Assembly (NCBI GenBank): GCA_902362975.1
Contig: CABIYO010000004.1
Location: forward strand, 4,918 to 68,917
Length of the DNA: 64,000 bases
Origin: Caryophanales bacterium
GTDB lineage: Bacteria; Bacillota; Bacilli; Exiguobacteriales; Exiguobacteriaceae
Reading direction: 5' to 3'
The position numbers and the translations under genes are program-made. The notes beneath the pieces were generated by a model, which was given only the letters and a program-made list of their open reading frames with translations, made no database searches and was not told the origin of the DNA. The stretch's first letter is position 1; each line of letters opens with the position of its first letter. This document shows, in pieces, positions 7,508-17,184 of the stretch.

Positions 7508-8125
7508 TTATTCTTTATCCTCAGTCGATTTTTCTGTTTCTTCAGAAGAAGCTTCTGATTCTTCCTCTTCAACTTGTGCAACCGGCTCATTCACAGAGGC
7601 GATGTGCGTATCTGGTTCCGAGACAATCGTGTACGATTTGCCTTCAGGAAGATCCGCTACCGTCACCGAGTCACCAATTTCGAGGTCTGATACATCGAGT
7701 TCAATGCGTTCAGGGATGTTGGCAGGTGTCGCTGCGACCGTCACTTTATAAAGTGACTGGGCGAGATATCCGCCTTCTTTGACGCCTTTCGCATCGCCGA
7801 CAAGGACGATATCCGCTTCGACTTCTGTCTCTTCATCCATCTTCACAGCCATAAATTCGACGTGTTGATAGAAGTTTGTGAACGGATCCGTTTCCGATCC
7901 GTGCACGAGCGTGTTGATCTTGTTTCCATCGAAATGGAGTTCGATCAACGCGTTGTCACCGTGGTCTCGAAGAATTTTACGAAGGTCCATCTCGTCAAAC
8001 ACGATTGGCGTGCTGTCTACTTTATGACCATAGACAACGCCTAACGCTTTTCCTTCCTTACGCAACTTCTTGCGTAGTGACCGTGGGCGCAATTCTCGTT
8101 TTGATACTTGAAGTTTGTTCGTCAT
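7508..8125 (-). CDS. rplY: 50S ribosomal protein L25, general stress protein Ctc
   Basis: A 205-residue long-form bL25. The N-terminal 5S-rRNA-binding domain spans about 1-95 ([20 protein letters not shown]), the C-terminal beta domain about 100-180, and the protein ends in an acidic Glu/Ser tail. B. subtilis Ctc has the same architecture, binds the 5S rRNA region of the ribosome and is induced by SigB. The start follows AGGAGGAA. The candidate SigB promoter found upstream agrees with Ctc-type control. It is a single-gene unit with its own terminator. Confidence 0.93.
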   Translation of the reverse strand: MTNKLQVSKRELRPRSLRKKLRKEGKALGVVYGHKVDSTPIVFDEMDLRKILRDHGDNALIELHFDGNKINTLVHGSETDPFTNFYQHVEFMAVKMDEETEVEADIVLVGDAKGVKEGGYLAQSLYKVTVAATPANIPERIELDVSDLEIGDSVTVADLPEGKSYTIVSEPDTHIASVNEPVAQVEEEESEASSEETEKSTEDKE

Positions 8126-8231
8126 TTTCTCTTCCTCCTACATGGATATACATTTCATGTCGACATCTTGAGGGTGAGGCAGTGAAAAAGCCACCTCTCA
8201 ACCTCGATGCGTTGAGTGACATGTGTATAGT

Positions 8232-8257
8232 ATTCCCATGACGGCTACTGAATAAAC
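8232..8257 (-). promoter_or_regulatory. Candidate SigB promoter of rplY/ctc
   Basis: Minus strand GTTTAT (8252-8257), a 14-bp spacer, and GGGAAT (8232-8237), close to the SigB consensus GTTTAA-N12-15-GGGWAW. It lies about 107 bp before the start codon. Confidence 0.6.
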
Positions 8258-8290
8258 GTTACATCGTGTTAAAACAAGGTAACAAGACGA

Positions 8291-10108
8291 TTACATGACG
8301 CGTTTGAACAACTTCTCGAGTTCATACGTGCTCCACTTCACGAGAATCGGTCGCCCGTGCGGACACGTGAACGGAGAGGTCGTTCGACTCAAATCATCAA
8401 TCAATTGTCGCATCATCTCCATATTGAGTGGATGATTCGCTTTGATGGATCGTTTACATGCCATGAGGATCGATACTTCCTCACGATATTTCGCGATGTC
8501 GATTGATCGCTGTTGAATGGCCATCTCCACTAAATCACGAATCGTGCCTTCTAAGTCATGTTGCGGATACCATGTCGGAATCTCACGGACAAGGAACGTG
8601 TTACCCCCAAACGGCTCTAACGTGATGCCGGCATCCGCAAGAAGCGGGAGCACTTCTTCAATAGCGAGCGTCTCTTCTTGTGTGAACTCTAACGTCAGCG
8701 GAATCAATAGAAGCTGATATTCTTTTTCCGGACGTCCTAACTGCTCATAAAACAACTCATACTTGATGCGTTCCTGAGCTGCGTGTTGGTCCATCACGTA
8801 CATTCCGTCTTCCGCCCCACAGATGATATAACTCGAATGGAGTTGCCCGATGACGTCTAACGCTGGTAAACGTTCCGACTGACGAACAGGTTCCTCGACC
8901 TGTTCTTGTTGCAGCATCTCTGGTTCCGGTTCATGAACGAGCGGCGCCGGATTCCATTGGGAAGGAGACGTGAGCGACTCTTTTCGCTCGCGAGGAATCG
9001 GATAGTTCCACTCGAGGGTGTCTGCTTGTTTAGGTTGGGACTCCATTGAAAAGTCGAGCTTCGACTGTTCGGACGGTGTCACGTGTTTGGGTTTTGGTTC
9101 TTGTTTCACAGACGGAATGAGACATTGCTCCCGGAGCGTCAATTGAACGGTCTCTCGAATGAGCTGGCACAATTCTTTTTCTTTCGACAAGCGTACTTCA
9201 CGTTTCGTCGGATGGACGTTCACGTCAATCAACATCGGGTCCATCTTCACCTCGAGCACGGCAATCGGATAGCGACCGATCGGTAAGAGCGTATGATAGC
9301 CTTCGAGCACGCTTTGGGTCAGTGCAAAGTTCTTAATGCTTCGACCGTTTAAGATGAGAGTCACATATTGTTTGTTCGAACGGGTCACTTCCGGGCGTAC
9401 GAGATGCGCGCTCAACATATAGTCGTTCGTCTTACTCGAAGCCGTGACGATTTGTGCGGCGACTTGGCGACCATAGATGGCGAGCATGACTTGTTTCAAG
9501 TCCCCATTCCCGTTCGTGCGTAACAATTCTTTTTCTTCATGGAAGACGGTGAAACGAATCTCCGGATGAGACAGCGCCAAACGGTTCAACGTATCCGTAA
9601 TGCTCGCGAGTTCAGTCGCCGATGTCTTCAAATATTTCAGACGGGCCGGTGTGTTGAAGAAGAGCTGACTGACCGCGATTTCGGTCCCGACGTTCGTCGC
9701 CGCCGGATTGGTCGCTGTGACGACACCGCCTTCGAGCGTCATCTCGAAGCCATCTTCATCTGCTCGCTTTGACTTCAACGAGACGTGACTGACCGACGCA
9801 ATCGAGGCGAGTGCCTCACCGCGGAAGCCGAGCGTCCGAATCCGGAACAAGTCATGCTCGTCCCGGATTTTACTCGTCGCATGCCGCAAGAATGCTCGCG
9901 CCGCATCTTCTTCATGGAACCCATGCCCGTTGTCACGGACTTTGATTAGTCGAATACCCGCCTCTTGTAAGTCGACGTCCACTTTCGTCGCTCCCGCGTC
10001 AATGGCATTTTCGACTAATTCTTTGACGACGGAAGCAGGTCGTTCGACAACCTCCCCGGCTGCGATTCGGTTTGCGAGCTGTTCCGATAACTCTCGAATG
10101 ATTCCCAT
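8291..10108 (-). CDS. mutL: DNA mismatch repair protein MutL (endonuclease type)
   Basis: A 605-residue protein with an N-terminal GHKL ATPase: KELVENAIDAGA carries Glu30 and the magnesium ligand Asn34, then RDNGHGF and TLGFRGEAL. A variable Pro/Gln-rich linker spans about 330-410. The C-terminal dimerisation/nuclease domain shows DQHAAQERIKYE, the DQHA(x)2E(x)4E endonuclease motif, and CPHGRP. MutL nicks the error-containing strand after MutS finds the mismatch; this version should nick by itself because Gram-positives lack MutH. The gene follows mutS by 4 nt, in the usual mutS-mutL operon. Confidence 0.97.
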   Translation of the reverse strand: MGIIRELSEQLANRIAAGEVVERPASVVKELVENAIDAGATKVDVDLQEAGIRLIKVRDNGHGFHEEDAARAFLRHATSKIRDEHDLFRIRTLGFRGEALASIASVSHVSLKSKRADEDGFEMTLEGGVVTATNPAATNVGTEIAVSQLFFNTPARLKYLKTSATELASITDTLNRLALSHPEIRFTVFHEEKELLRTNGNGDLKQVMLAIYGRQVAAQIVTASSKTNDYMLSAHLVRPEVTRSNKQYVTLILNGRSIKNFALTQSVLEGYHTLLPIGRYPIAVLEVKMDPMLIDVNVHPTKREVRLSKEKELCQLIRETVQLTLREQCLIPSVKQEPKPKHVTPSEQSKLDFSMESQPKQADTLEWNYPIPRERKESLTSPSQWNPAPLVHEPEPEMLQQEQVEEPVRQSERLPALDVIGQLHSSYIICGAEDGMYVMDQHAAQERIKYELFYEQLGRPEKEYQLLLIPLTLEFTQEETLAIEEVLPLLADAGITLEPFGGNTFLVREIPTWYPQHDLEGTIRDLVEMAIQQRSIDIAKYREEVSILMACKRSIKANHPLNMEMMRQLIDDLSRTTSPFTCPHGRPILVKWSTYELEKLFKRVM

Positions 10109-10112
10109 CGAC

Positions 10113-12638
10113 TCACCCTTTCTTTGCGGTCTGTTGCAGTTCGTAAAGTGCCTGCATCGCTTCGATTGGATTCATTGCCAACAAATCGAGTTTGAGCAGT
10201 TGCTCCCGTACGGCATCATTCGACTCGAATAGCGACAACTGGCTGACTTCTTCCGCTAGCGGAGCAGGTCGCTCGTTCAAACTCGGTTTCGTTGCTTCCG
10301 ACTCGAGTTCTGACAGAATCGTCCGGGCCCGGTCAATCAATGAATCCGGAAGTTCAGCCAATTTCGCCACGTGAATCCCATATGACTTGTCGGCACGTCC
10401 TGGATGTACCTCATGGAGGAAGACGACTCGTCCATCCCGCTCAATCGCCCGGACATGAACATTCTCAAGTGTCGGAATCGAATCTTCGAGCACTGTCAGT
10501 TCATGATAGTGCGTCGAGAAGAGTGTCTTCGCGCCGATTGTCGAGGCGATATATTCGACGATTGCTTGTGCGAGCGCCATTCCGTCATACGTCGACGTCC
10601 CGCGACCAATCTCATCTAATAGAATCAGACTATTGCTCGTTGCCTCGGTGACGGCTTGTCGTGTCTCGGTCATCTCGACCATGAACGTCGACTGTCCGCT
10701 GACCAAATCGTCCGCCGCACCGATCCGTGTGAAGATGCGGTCAAAAAGCGGGAGTTCCGCCGCTTCTGCCGGGACGAATGAACCGATTTGATGAAGGATC
10801 GCGATCAAGGCAAATTGACGCATGTACGTCGATTTACCGGACATGTTCGGACCCGTGATGAGCAACATTTGACGTGTGTCGTCAAGCGTCAAGTCATTGG
10901 CGACATACTCACCTCGTGGCAAGACAGTTTCAATGACAGGGTGTCGTCCCCGTTCGATTTGTACATGCGTCGCTGTAACCGGACGCACATACTCCCGTTT
11001 TTCGGCCACGACGGCAAGGGCGAGGAGAACATCCAACTCGCTGAGTGAGCGGGCCAATTGTTGAAGGTCCTTCGTGTACGTCTTCACTTCTTCGCGGAGC
11101 GCGACAAACAAGTCATATTCGAGCGTACAGCTCTTCTCTTCCGCTCCTAAGATGAGCGCTTCCTTCTCTTTCAGCTCTGGAGTGATGTAGCGTTCCGCAT
11201 TCGTCAACGTCTGCTTCCGCTCATAACGCCCTTCTTCGAGCAACTTCGCATTCGCTTTCGTCACTTCTAAGTAGTAACCGAATACGCGGTTATACCCGAC
11301 CTTCAACGACTTGATGCCGGTCGCGATGCGTTCCTGTTGTTCGAGGTTGGCAATCCACGATTTCCCGTTCGCTTTCGCTTCTAACAGTTCGTCGAGCTCT
11401 TCCGAATATCCGTGACGAATCATCCCACCTTCTTTCGTCGAGATTGGGGGTGAATCGACGAGGGCAGCCCGAAGCTGTTCACTCAACGTCTCGAACGAGT
11501 CGAGATTTTGTTCGATTTGCTGCAAGCGATCGGCTTTCACCGTTTGTAAGAGTGACCGGACGACTGGCATCCGCTCGAGTGTGTCGCGTAGTTGGACGAG
11601 GTCTCGCGCATTCGCCGTCCCGTACCCGACTTTTGCGACAAGACGTTCGATATCGTAGACTCGCTTCAGCTCTTCTTGTAGTTGATCGCGCAACATGAAG
11701 TCGTCCACCAAGTTCTCGACAGCGTCCTGTCGTTCTTTGATGCCTTGCTCTGTATAGAGTGGCTGTTCGAGCCAACGCTTCAACAAACGACCGCCCATCG
11801 CCGTCGTCGTCTCATCAAGGAGTGAAAGCAGTGACCCTTTCCGTTCCCCTGAACGAGCCGAACGGAACAACTCAAGATTTCGGGCCGTCTTGGCGTCGAG
11901 TTGCATATGCTGTTCAACCTCATAGGCGACAGCTGGTTGCAGGTGATCGAGCGAACGTTTCTGTGTTTTCGTGAGATAAGCGAACAACAACTCAAACGCC
12001 GATCGTTGTGCCTCATCTTTCGCACCTTGTGCGAGTGGACTCTCCCGCTTGTCCACTTGAATCGAGAGAGGAATTCCGGTCTGACGTAACAAGTCGGCCA
12101 ACCGTTCATCCTCGACGATGACCTCGTTCGGGAGCAATCCTTCGATTTCCCTTAAGACAGCTTCTTCTGACGAGAGCGTCGTCAACCATGATTCCCCCGT
12201 CGTGACGTCACCGCGAGCAATTCCGAATCGGCCTGCGACGTCCGAGATGGCGACGAGATATCGGTTCTCTTTTTCACTGAGTGACGCCATGTATGTACCC
12301 GGCGTGATCACTTGAATGACTTCCCGTTTCACGAGTCCTTTCGTCGCCTTCGGGTCTTCCGTCTGTTCACAGATGGCGACATTGAATCCTTTTTCAATCA
12401 GTTGTTCAATGTAGATCGCCGCGGAATGATGCGGAACGCCACACATCGGGATTGGATGCTCGGCCTGTTTCCCGTTTTTAGAAGTGAGCGTGAGCTCTAA
12501 CTCCTTTGCGACAATTTGTGCATCTTCAAAAAACAACTCGTAAAAGTCGCCGAGTCGATAGAATAAAAAGGCGTCTGGATAGTCGGCCTTGATGGAGAAA
12601 TATTGTTTCATCATTGGTGTTTGATGGACTTCTTGCAT
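10113..12638 (-). CDS. mutS: DNA mismatch recognition protein MutS
   Basis: An 841-residue protein. The mismatch-reading F-x-E motif is DFYELF (Phe32, Glu34). The connector, lever and clamp domains follow, and the ATPase has Walker [10 protein letters not shown] near 600, Walker [14 protein letters not shown] and the switch histidine in STHYHEL. MutS dimers bind mismatches and recruit MutL. The start ATG is 7 nt after AGAGGTGA. The gene sits between ymcA and mutL; the same ymcA-mutS-mutL order occurs in B. subtilis, where cotE intervenes, but no coat gene is present here. Confidence 0.97.
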   Translation of the reverse strand: MQEVHQTPMMKQYFSIKADYPDAFLFYRLGDFYELFFEDAQIVAKELELTLTSKNGKQAEHPIPMCGVPHHSAAIYIEQLIEKGFNVAICEQTEDPKATKGLVKREVIQVITPGTYMASLSEKENRYLVAISDVAGRFGIARGDVTTGESWLTTLSSEEAVLREIEGLLPNEVIVEDERLADLLRQTGIPLSIQVDKRESPLAQGAKDEAQRSAFELLFAYLTKTQKRSLDHLQPAVAYEVEQHMQLDAKTARNLELFRSARSGERKGSLLSLLDETTTAMGGRLLKRWLEQPLYTEQGIKERQDAVENLVDDFMLRDQLQEELKRVYDIERLVAKVGYGTANARDLVQLRDTLERMPVVRSLLQTVKADRLQQIEQNLDSFETLSEQLRAALVDSPPISTKEGGMIRHGYSEELDELLEAKANGKSWIANLEQQERIATGIKSLKVGYNRVFGYYLEVTKANAKLLEEGRYERKQTLTNAERYITPELKEKEALILGAEEKSCTLEYDLFVALREEVKTYTKDLQQLARSLSELDVLLALAVVAEKREYVRPVTATHVQIERGRHPVIETVLPRGEYVANDLTLDDTRQMLLITGPNMSGKSTYMRQFALIAILHQIGSFVPAEAAELPLFDRIFTRIGAADDLVSGQSTFMVEMTETRQAVTEATSNSLILLDEIGRGTSTYDGMALAQAIVEYIASTIGAKTLFSTHYHELTVLEDSIPTLENVHVRAIERDGRVVFLHEVHPGRADKSYGIHVAKLAELPDSLIDRARTILSELESEATKPSLNERPAPLAEEVSQLSLFESNDAVREQLLKLDLLAMNPIEAMQALYELQQTAKKG

Positions 12639-12662
12639 GTTGATTCACCTCTAGAAAGTACA

Positions 12663-12685
12663 ACAGCTGACCATCGGCCAGCTGT
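12663..12685. other. Stem-loop between ymcA and mutS
   Basis: A 10-bp stem ACAGCTGACC/GGCCAGCTGT (one mismatch) with a 3-nt loop. No T-run follows on either strand, so it is more likely an attenuator or RNA-processing structure than a full terminator. Confidence 0.5.
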
Positions 12686-12691
12686 GTCGTT

Positions 12692-13123
12692 TTAGTATCC
12701 GCAGCCGCCGCGTGCTTGTTCAGCCGCCATGCCGCTCCCTGTCTTCCCTGCAAGGACGTCGCCGTCCGTCGATTCGATGATGCGGTCCGTCACGGAGTTC
12801 GCGAGCGTGACCGTCACATATTGAAGCAAATCGTTCACTTCGACTTGTGTTTCCTGGAACGCTTGAACGACCGGAATTGAATCGAGTTCTTCCATCGCTT
12901 TATCAATCTTTTGCTCGACTTTCGCAAGTGCTTCCGTCTTGCCATAGTGCTTACAGTTGACGGCTTCTTTTTGTAAAAACTTGATTCGTTTAATCAACGT
13001 CTGTACGCGGTCACTTCCGTTCACTTTCGCTTCCGCTTCCTTGAAACGCGCCACTTCTGGTGTTTGTGCTAATACGTCTGCCAATTCTCTTGCTTTTGCA
13101 ATTACTTGTTGATCGGTCACCAT
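12692..13123 (-). CDS. ymcA: RicA/YmcA, subunit of the RicAFT (Y-complex) RNA-processing factor
   Basis: A 143-residue all-helical protein of the YlbF/YmcA family (RFKEAEAKVNGSDRVQTLIKR, split across positions 25-50). It has a cysteine near the middle (VNCKHYG) and a C-terminal RGGCGY. In B. subtilis YmcA, YlbF and YaaT form a [4Fe-4S]-containing complex that partners RNase Y in mRNA maturation and affects competence, biofilm and sporulation. The conserved cysteines agree with cluster binding. Start ATG follows AAAGGGG. Position upstream of mutS supports orthology. Confidence 0.88.
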   Translation of the reverse strand: MVTDQQVIAKARELADVLAQTPEVARFKEAEAKVNGSDRVQTLIKRIKFLQKEAVNCKHYGKTEALAKVEQKIDKAMEELDSIPVVQAFQETQVEVNDLLQYVTVTLANSVTDRIIESTDGDVLAGKTGSGMAAEQARGGCGY

Positions 13124-13181
13124 TGTAAACCCCTTTATGTCTATAATGTAATCATGCTCGATGGCACGTAAATGTTCTTTC

Positions 13182-13640
13182 TCATTCTAACACGAACGAT
13201 TCGGAAACGGTACTAGCGGGATTTGTGGATTCACGTAACATATCGACGTGTGGAATACTGTCTTCTTGATACACATCACTCGTCCGTTTGAAGCCAAACG
13301 ATGCATAAAAAGGTTCCACATACGTCTGCGCTTGCAGATATAATGTCTCATGACCGAAGTCCTTGATTGCCGCATCCATCAAGAGGCGGGAATACCCTTT
13401 CCCTCGATGCGTCGCTTTCGTGACGACACGTCCGATGGCGACCGGAGATGCTTCCGTCAGCACGCGAAGCGCAGAGACGATCTCTCCATCTTCTTCCATC
13501 CAATAATGGATGGCTGCTACGTCCTTTCCATCCACCTCTTGGTACGGACAGTTCTGTTCGACCACGAATATCTCAGTTCGTAATGCCAGTAAGCGATACA
13601 ATTCCATCGTTGTCAGTTCATCAAATGCTTTTTTCTTCAT
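13182..13640 (-). CDS. elaA: GNAT-family N-acetyltransferase, ElaA type
   Basis: A 152-residue protein typical of the ElaA branch of GNAT enzymes: LYRLLALRTEIFVVEQNCPY near the N-terminus, acetyl-CoA loop VTKATHRGKGYSRLLM, and a C-terminal YVEPFYASFGF. These transfer acetyl groups from acetyl-CoA to an unknown amine. Start taken at 13640 (MKKKAFDELTT) because AGGGGGAT lies 5-6 nt upstream; the longer frame from 13658 would overlap the preceding gene. It follows the FAD desaturase-like gene by 10 nt and is probably cotranscribed. Confidence 0.82.
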   Translation of the reverse strand: MKKKAFDELTTMELYRLLALRTEIFVVEQNCPYQEVDGKDVAAIHYWMEEDGEIVSALRVLTEASPVAIGRVVTKATHRGKGYSRLLMDAAIKDFGHETLYLQAQTYVEPFYASFGFKRTSDVYQEDSIPHVDMLRESTNPASTVSESFVLE

Positions 13641-13650
13641 CAATATCCCC

Positions 13651-15117
13651 CTAATCAATCGTCACCCCGAGTGCCCGGGCGACATGTAATCCGCTCGTCA
13701 TCGCGCCAATTGTCCCTGCTCCTGGAAATACGGTATCCCCGCACACATAGAAGTTCGGCAAGTCGGTACGATAACTCGCAGCGCGAAAGAGCGCCTGGCT
13801 AGGTGTCTGGGCATATCCTCCGACTGCTCCGTGTGGACGCTTCGTATACTTCACCCATGCCCCGGGTCCACCAGGAAGAAGTAGTGACGACTCGCGGTCC
13901 CAAGCGGGAAACGCAGTCGCGACGACGTCGACGAGACGATTGGTCCAATCTTGTTCTAGTTTCTCATATGCCGCCCGGTCTTTCCAATCTTGCCATTCTG
14001 ATAAATCGATATGTGTGGATACCGTGATGGTCCGTTCCGGTTTTTCTGTACGCAACACGTCGTCCGGCGCGGACATGGAAATGAACGCATGCCCACTCGG
14101 TAATCGCTCGTGATAGATTTGTTGAAACAACGGTTTCTGTCGACACACATCCTCAGGCAAGACGAGATAGAGACTGAACGTGCCCCATTGCGACTGCTTC
14201 AATTGTCTGCGATATTGTCGTTTGAAGCGTCGTTGTTCCTGTCCTCTCAGAAGCTCGCTCGTCCGTTCAATCGGGATGGCGGAAACAATGACATCAACTA
14301 GTTCAAGTCGTCCTCTTCGATCGGTGATGAGCCATCCATCCGTCACTCGTTCGATGGACTGGACATCTCTCCCTAATTTCGTCTCACCACCAAACGTTCG
14401 AACGGCGCGCTCTAACGCATGAGCCAATTGATACAGTCCACCTTCAACATAGTACGCTCCTTCGTGATAGACCGACAGCGCCACTGCACTGAGTAAATGA
14501 CTCGCTTCTTTCGCACCGGTCTGCAAACTGTCGAGCAGGACACCATCGATAAATCGCTCGAACATCGTACCGTTTAGTCCATGACGAGCTAACGTGTCAC
14601 CGAGTGACCGCTGGAGTTTCAGGAGCGCCGTAAGTTGGTTCGGTCGGAACCCCTTCATTGCGTATACCATATCCGATGTCGTGCGAAACGGAAGTGCCGG
14701 CAACTCTTGAAACAACGGACGAATCTTCTCAAAGTCGCCCCATACTTCACGGTAAAACGCATGGATTGCCTCATAGTGCTCTGAGAACACGCGACTGAGC
14801 TCCTCAAGAAGACGCTTTCGGTCGCGAAAGTAAGTGACGGTGACGTCAGGCAGATGAATGTCCATCACCTCGTCCAGTAACGTCACCTCAACCGATTCGC
14901 CCAATTGCTCAAGAACCCGCTGATGGACCCCTCCTCGCTCAAATCCCATCCCGAGTGTCGCGCCTGCAGGAAACAAGTAGTCACCCCGTTGAAACTTGCC
15001 GGCACACCCACCCCATTCACGCGATGCTTCTAATACAATCACATCATGCCCTTTCTGTTGCGCGAGCGCAGCTGCAGTCAAACCTGCAACGCCTCCACCT
15101 ATGACCCCGATTTTCAT
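13651..15117 (-). CDS. FAD-dependent phytoene desaturase/isomerase-like oxidoreductase (CrtI/CrtN family)
   Basis: About 488 residues. The N-terminal dinucleotide fold GVIGGGVAGLTAAALA binds FAD, and the C-terminal YVCGDTVFPGAGTIGAMTSG is the second FAD motif of the carotenoid desaturase/isomerase family. Members act on carotenoid chains at the membrane or on retinol-like lipids. No phytoene/diapophytoene synthase lies in this window, so the substrate is unknown. Start chosen at 15117: GAGGAGGG lies 6 nt ahead, whereas the ATG at 15123 touches the SD. A TATGAT -10-like hexamer lies just upstream. It may share a transcript with elaA. Confidence 0.75.
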   Translation of the reverse strand: MKIGVIGGGVAGLTAAALAQQKGHDVIVLEASREWGGCAGKFQRGDYLFPAGATLGMGFERGGVHQRVLEQLGESVEVTLLDEVMDIHLPDVTVTYFRDRKRLLEELSRVFSEHYEAIHAFYREVWGDFEKIRPLFQELPALPFRTTSDMVYAMKGFRPNQLTALLKLQRSLGDTLARHGLNGTMFERFIDGVLLDSLQTGAKEASHLLSAVALSVYHEGAYYVEGGLYQLAHALERAVRTFGGETKLGRDVQSIERVTDGWLITDRRGRLELVDVIVSAIPIERTSELLRGQEQRRFKRQYRRQLKQSQWGTFSLYLVLPEDVCRQKPLFQQIYHERLPSGHAFISMSAPDDVLRTEKPERTITVSTHIDLSEWQDWKDRAAYEKLEQDWTNRLVDVVATAFPAWDRESSLLLPGGPGAWVKYTKRPHGAVGGYAQTPSQALFRAASYRTDLPNFYVCGDTVFPGAGTIGAMTSGLHVARALGVTID

Positions 15118-15255
15118 GTACATCCCTCCTCTCTATATCATACCTGCTCATTCAAAAACTTGAAGAAATGAATAGGTTTTTGAGATTCCAGCGTTCTTTT
15201 GAAGGGAACTGATTCTCTTATGCAGAAATAGTTTAAAGTCTGAAAAGGTAAGGTG

Positions 15256-15756
15256 ATGAAAATGCGTAGTCGTGTCATGGTTTATTTATTGATTCCCATC
15301 CTCATCTTTATTGGTATACTGATTACCCCACCTTCCGAGGAATCGCTCAAGCTCGCGACGATGACCGTCGTCAGCATCCAGGAGATGATTCCTTACGAAA
15401 AAGAGTATACGGCACAGAAAGTGCTAGAAGAACGATCAATGGACGACAAATCAGCCATCATCGAAGAATGGCGTCTCGAGCAAGGGGCTAGAACGTCTTA
15501 TAGTTATGTGCTCAGACTGAGAGGATTTGAACATGTGACTCAGATTGATGCAGGAGCAGCCAACACGAGATCGGACGGCTATTACGCGATGCAGGCGCAT
15601 AGCCCGATCTTTGAGTCGGATAAACCGGTATCGACAGACTATCCGATTGTCGTGTTCAGTTCGGAACAACGTCTCGTTATCGGACAGATGGACGTCCGGG
15701 TCATTTACGAAGAGGACGGTCACTTGAAGAAATGGATTGTATTGGAGGATGAATAA
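15256..15756 (+). CDS. Hypothetical membrane-anchored or secreted protein
   Basis: About 166 residues, not recognised. Residues about 8-23 (MVYLLIPILIFIGILI) form one hydrophobic segment, and the rest is polar with a positive-inside N-terminus, so the bulk should lie outside the membrane. Starts are possible at GTG 15253, ATG 15256 and ATG 15262, all with AAGG-type SD sequences in range. It is followed by the P-loop kinase gene after 6 nt and likely forms a two-gene unit with it, transcribed divergently from the desaturase-like gene. Confidence 0.6.
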   Translation: MKMRSRVMVYLLIPILIFIGILITPPSEESLKLATMTVVSIQEMIPYEKEYTAQKVLEERSMDDKSAIIEEWRLEQGARTSYSYVLRLRGFEHVTQIDAGAANTRSDGYYAMQAHSPIFESDKPVSTDYPIVVFSSEQRLVIGQMDVRVIYEEDGHLKKWIVLEDE

Positions 15757-15762
15757 GAGTAG

Positions 15763-16299
15763 ATGAGCAGCTTAACGATTGATAGCAATCTAAATATGAA
15801 ACGCATCATGGTCATCGGTTCTGGTGGTGCGGGGAAATCCACACTCGCCCGTCAACTCGGTGAACGATTACATCTCGATGTCTATCATTTGGATGTCCTC
15901 ATGTGGAGACCGGGATGGGTGATGGCACCGAGAGAAGAACGAATCGACATCCAACAACAACTCGTGAAAAAAGATGAATGGGTCATCGATGGAAACTTCG
16001 GGAATACGCTTGATTTACGACTGCAGGCAGCGGACACTGTCATTTTCATCGATCTTCCACGCATCGTCTGTATATACCGTGTCCTTAAACGAGTCGTCCG
16101 ATATCATGGTACGACGCGACCCGATATGGGCGCATCCTGTGAGGAAAAACTCGATTTCGCATTCCTCAAGTGGGTTTGGAATTTTCCCGACATACAACGC
16201 CTACAACTGTTACAACAGATTCAACAACATCCGACGCAACCTCATTTGATTCATTTGAAATCGTCACGGGTAGTTAGAAACTATTTACAATCAATATAA
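15763..16299 (+). CDS. P-loop nucleotide kinase-like protein (FlaR / 'topology modulation' family)
   Basis: A 178-residue protein with Walker A GSGGAGKSTLA near residue 18, a LDVYHLDVLMWRPGW segment, and DTVIFIDLPR as the Walker B-like strand. This matches small adenylate-kinase-like proteins often annotated as DNA topology modulation protein FlaR; a true substrate is not established and the name is probably historical. The SD is weak, suggesting coupling to the upstream gene. A terminator follows directly. Confidence 0.72.
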   Translation: MSSLTIDSNLNMKRIMVIGSGGAGKSTLARQLGERLHLDVYHLDVLMWRPGWVMAPREERIDIQQQLVKKDEWVIDGNFGNTLDLRLQAADTVIFIDLPRIVCIYRVLKRVVRYHGTTRPDMGASCEEKLDFAFLKWVWNFPDIQRLQLLQQIQQHPTQPHLIHLKSSRVVRNYLQSI

Positions 16300-16330
16300 A
16301 ACGCTTTCATCTTGAAAGTGTTTCTTTTTT
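16299..16330 (+). terminator. Terminator after the P-loop kinase gene
   Basis: Stem ACGCTTTC/GAAAGTGT (one G-U pair), then TTTCTTTTTT. Confidence 0.75.
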
Positions 16331-16338
16331 AAATAAAT

Positions 16339-16367
16339 TTGCATATTTATGCTTCACAATTAATAAT
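16339..16367 (+). promoter_or_regulatory. Candidate SigA promoter for the binding-protein/aminotransferase operon
   Basis: TTGCAT (16339-16344), a 17-bp spacer, and AATAAT (16362-16367). Confidence 0.5.
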
Positions 16368-16416
16368 CATACATATACACTTAGTCTCATCTACAACAGG
16401 GAGGCATTATACACAT

Positions 16417-17184
16417 ATGAAAAAATGGTTATTAGCAGGTACACTTATGATGAGCGCAGTATTACTCGGTGCATGTAGTCAAGAGACAGAAGGTGAAGCG
16501 ACAGAACAAAAAACGCTCGTCATGGGGACGAGCGCCGATTACTTCCCATATGAATTTGTCGATACGGCAAACGGAGATGCGATTGTCGGATTTGATATTG
16601 AAATCGCGGAGACGATTACAGAACGCCTCGGTTACGAATTGAAGATTGAAGATATGGACTTCGGTAGCTTACTTGGGGCCTTGAATAGCGGGCGTGTCGA
16701 CTTCGTCATGGCCGGGATGACGCCAACAGAAGAGCGTAAAGAGAATGCCGATTTCTCAGACATCTATCTATCCGCGACAAACTTGATCATGACAAAAGAC
16801 GAGTCACTTCAGGCAATCGAAGATTTGTCTAGTAAGAAAATCGGTGTCCAAACGGCTTCGATTCAAGAAAATATCGCTAAAGAACAAGCACCTGACGCTG
16901 AACTCGTATCCTTGAACAAGATCCCTGAAATCGTTCAAGAGTTGAACACAGGTCGAATCGATGCAATGGTCATCGAAGACACGGTCGCACAAAAGTATTT
17001 AGACCAAGATGACAGCTTCTATACATTCGCTTTGAAAGAGGATGGCGAAAAAGGATCGGCTGCTGCCTTCAAATTAGATGATGAGTTACGCGACCAGTTC
17101 AACGAAGAGTTGAACAAGATGATGGAGTCTGGCGAAATCGATGAATTGGTGAAAAAATGGTTCTCTATGGAGCCAACTGAATGA
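16417..17184 (+). CDS. Amino-acid ABC transporter substrate-binding lipoprotein (SBP family 3)
   Basis: A 255-residue protein. The signal peptide ends in lipobox LLGAC with Cys20 as the lipidation site. The mature part is a family 3 periplasmic-type fold: LVMGTSADYFPYEF at the first strand, VGFDIEIAETITERLGYEL, and GRVDFVMAGMTPTEERK. These bind polar amino acids. No permease or ATPase gene follows; instead the stop codon overlaps the start of a HisC-like aminotransferase (ATGA). The SD AGGGAGG is 12 nt from the ATG. An orphan binding protein sharing a transporter encoded elsewhere is the simplest reading; the ligand is unknown. Confidence 0.88.
   Translation: MKKWLLAGTLMMSAVLLGACSQETEGEATEQKTLVMGTSADYFPYEFVDTANGDAIVGFDIEIAETITERLGYELKIEDMDFGSLLGALNSGRVDFVMAGMTPTEERKENADFSDIYLSATNLIMTKDESLQAIEDLSSKKIGVQTASIQENIAKEQAPDAELVSLNKIPEIVQELNTGRIDAMVIEDTVAQKYLDQDDSFYTFALKEDGEKGSAAAFKLDDELRDQFNEELNKMMESGEIDELVKKWFSMEPTE

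Noticed and set aside
7270..7782. Plus-strand frame of 170 codons
   Set aside because: Most of it lies antisense to rplY and through its terminator; composition is not protein-like and there is no SD.
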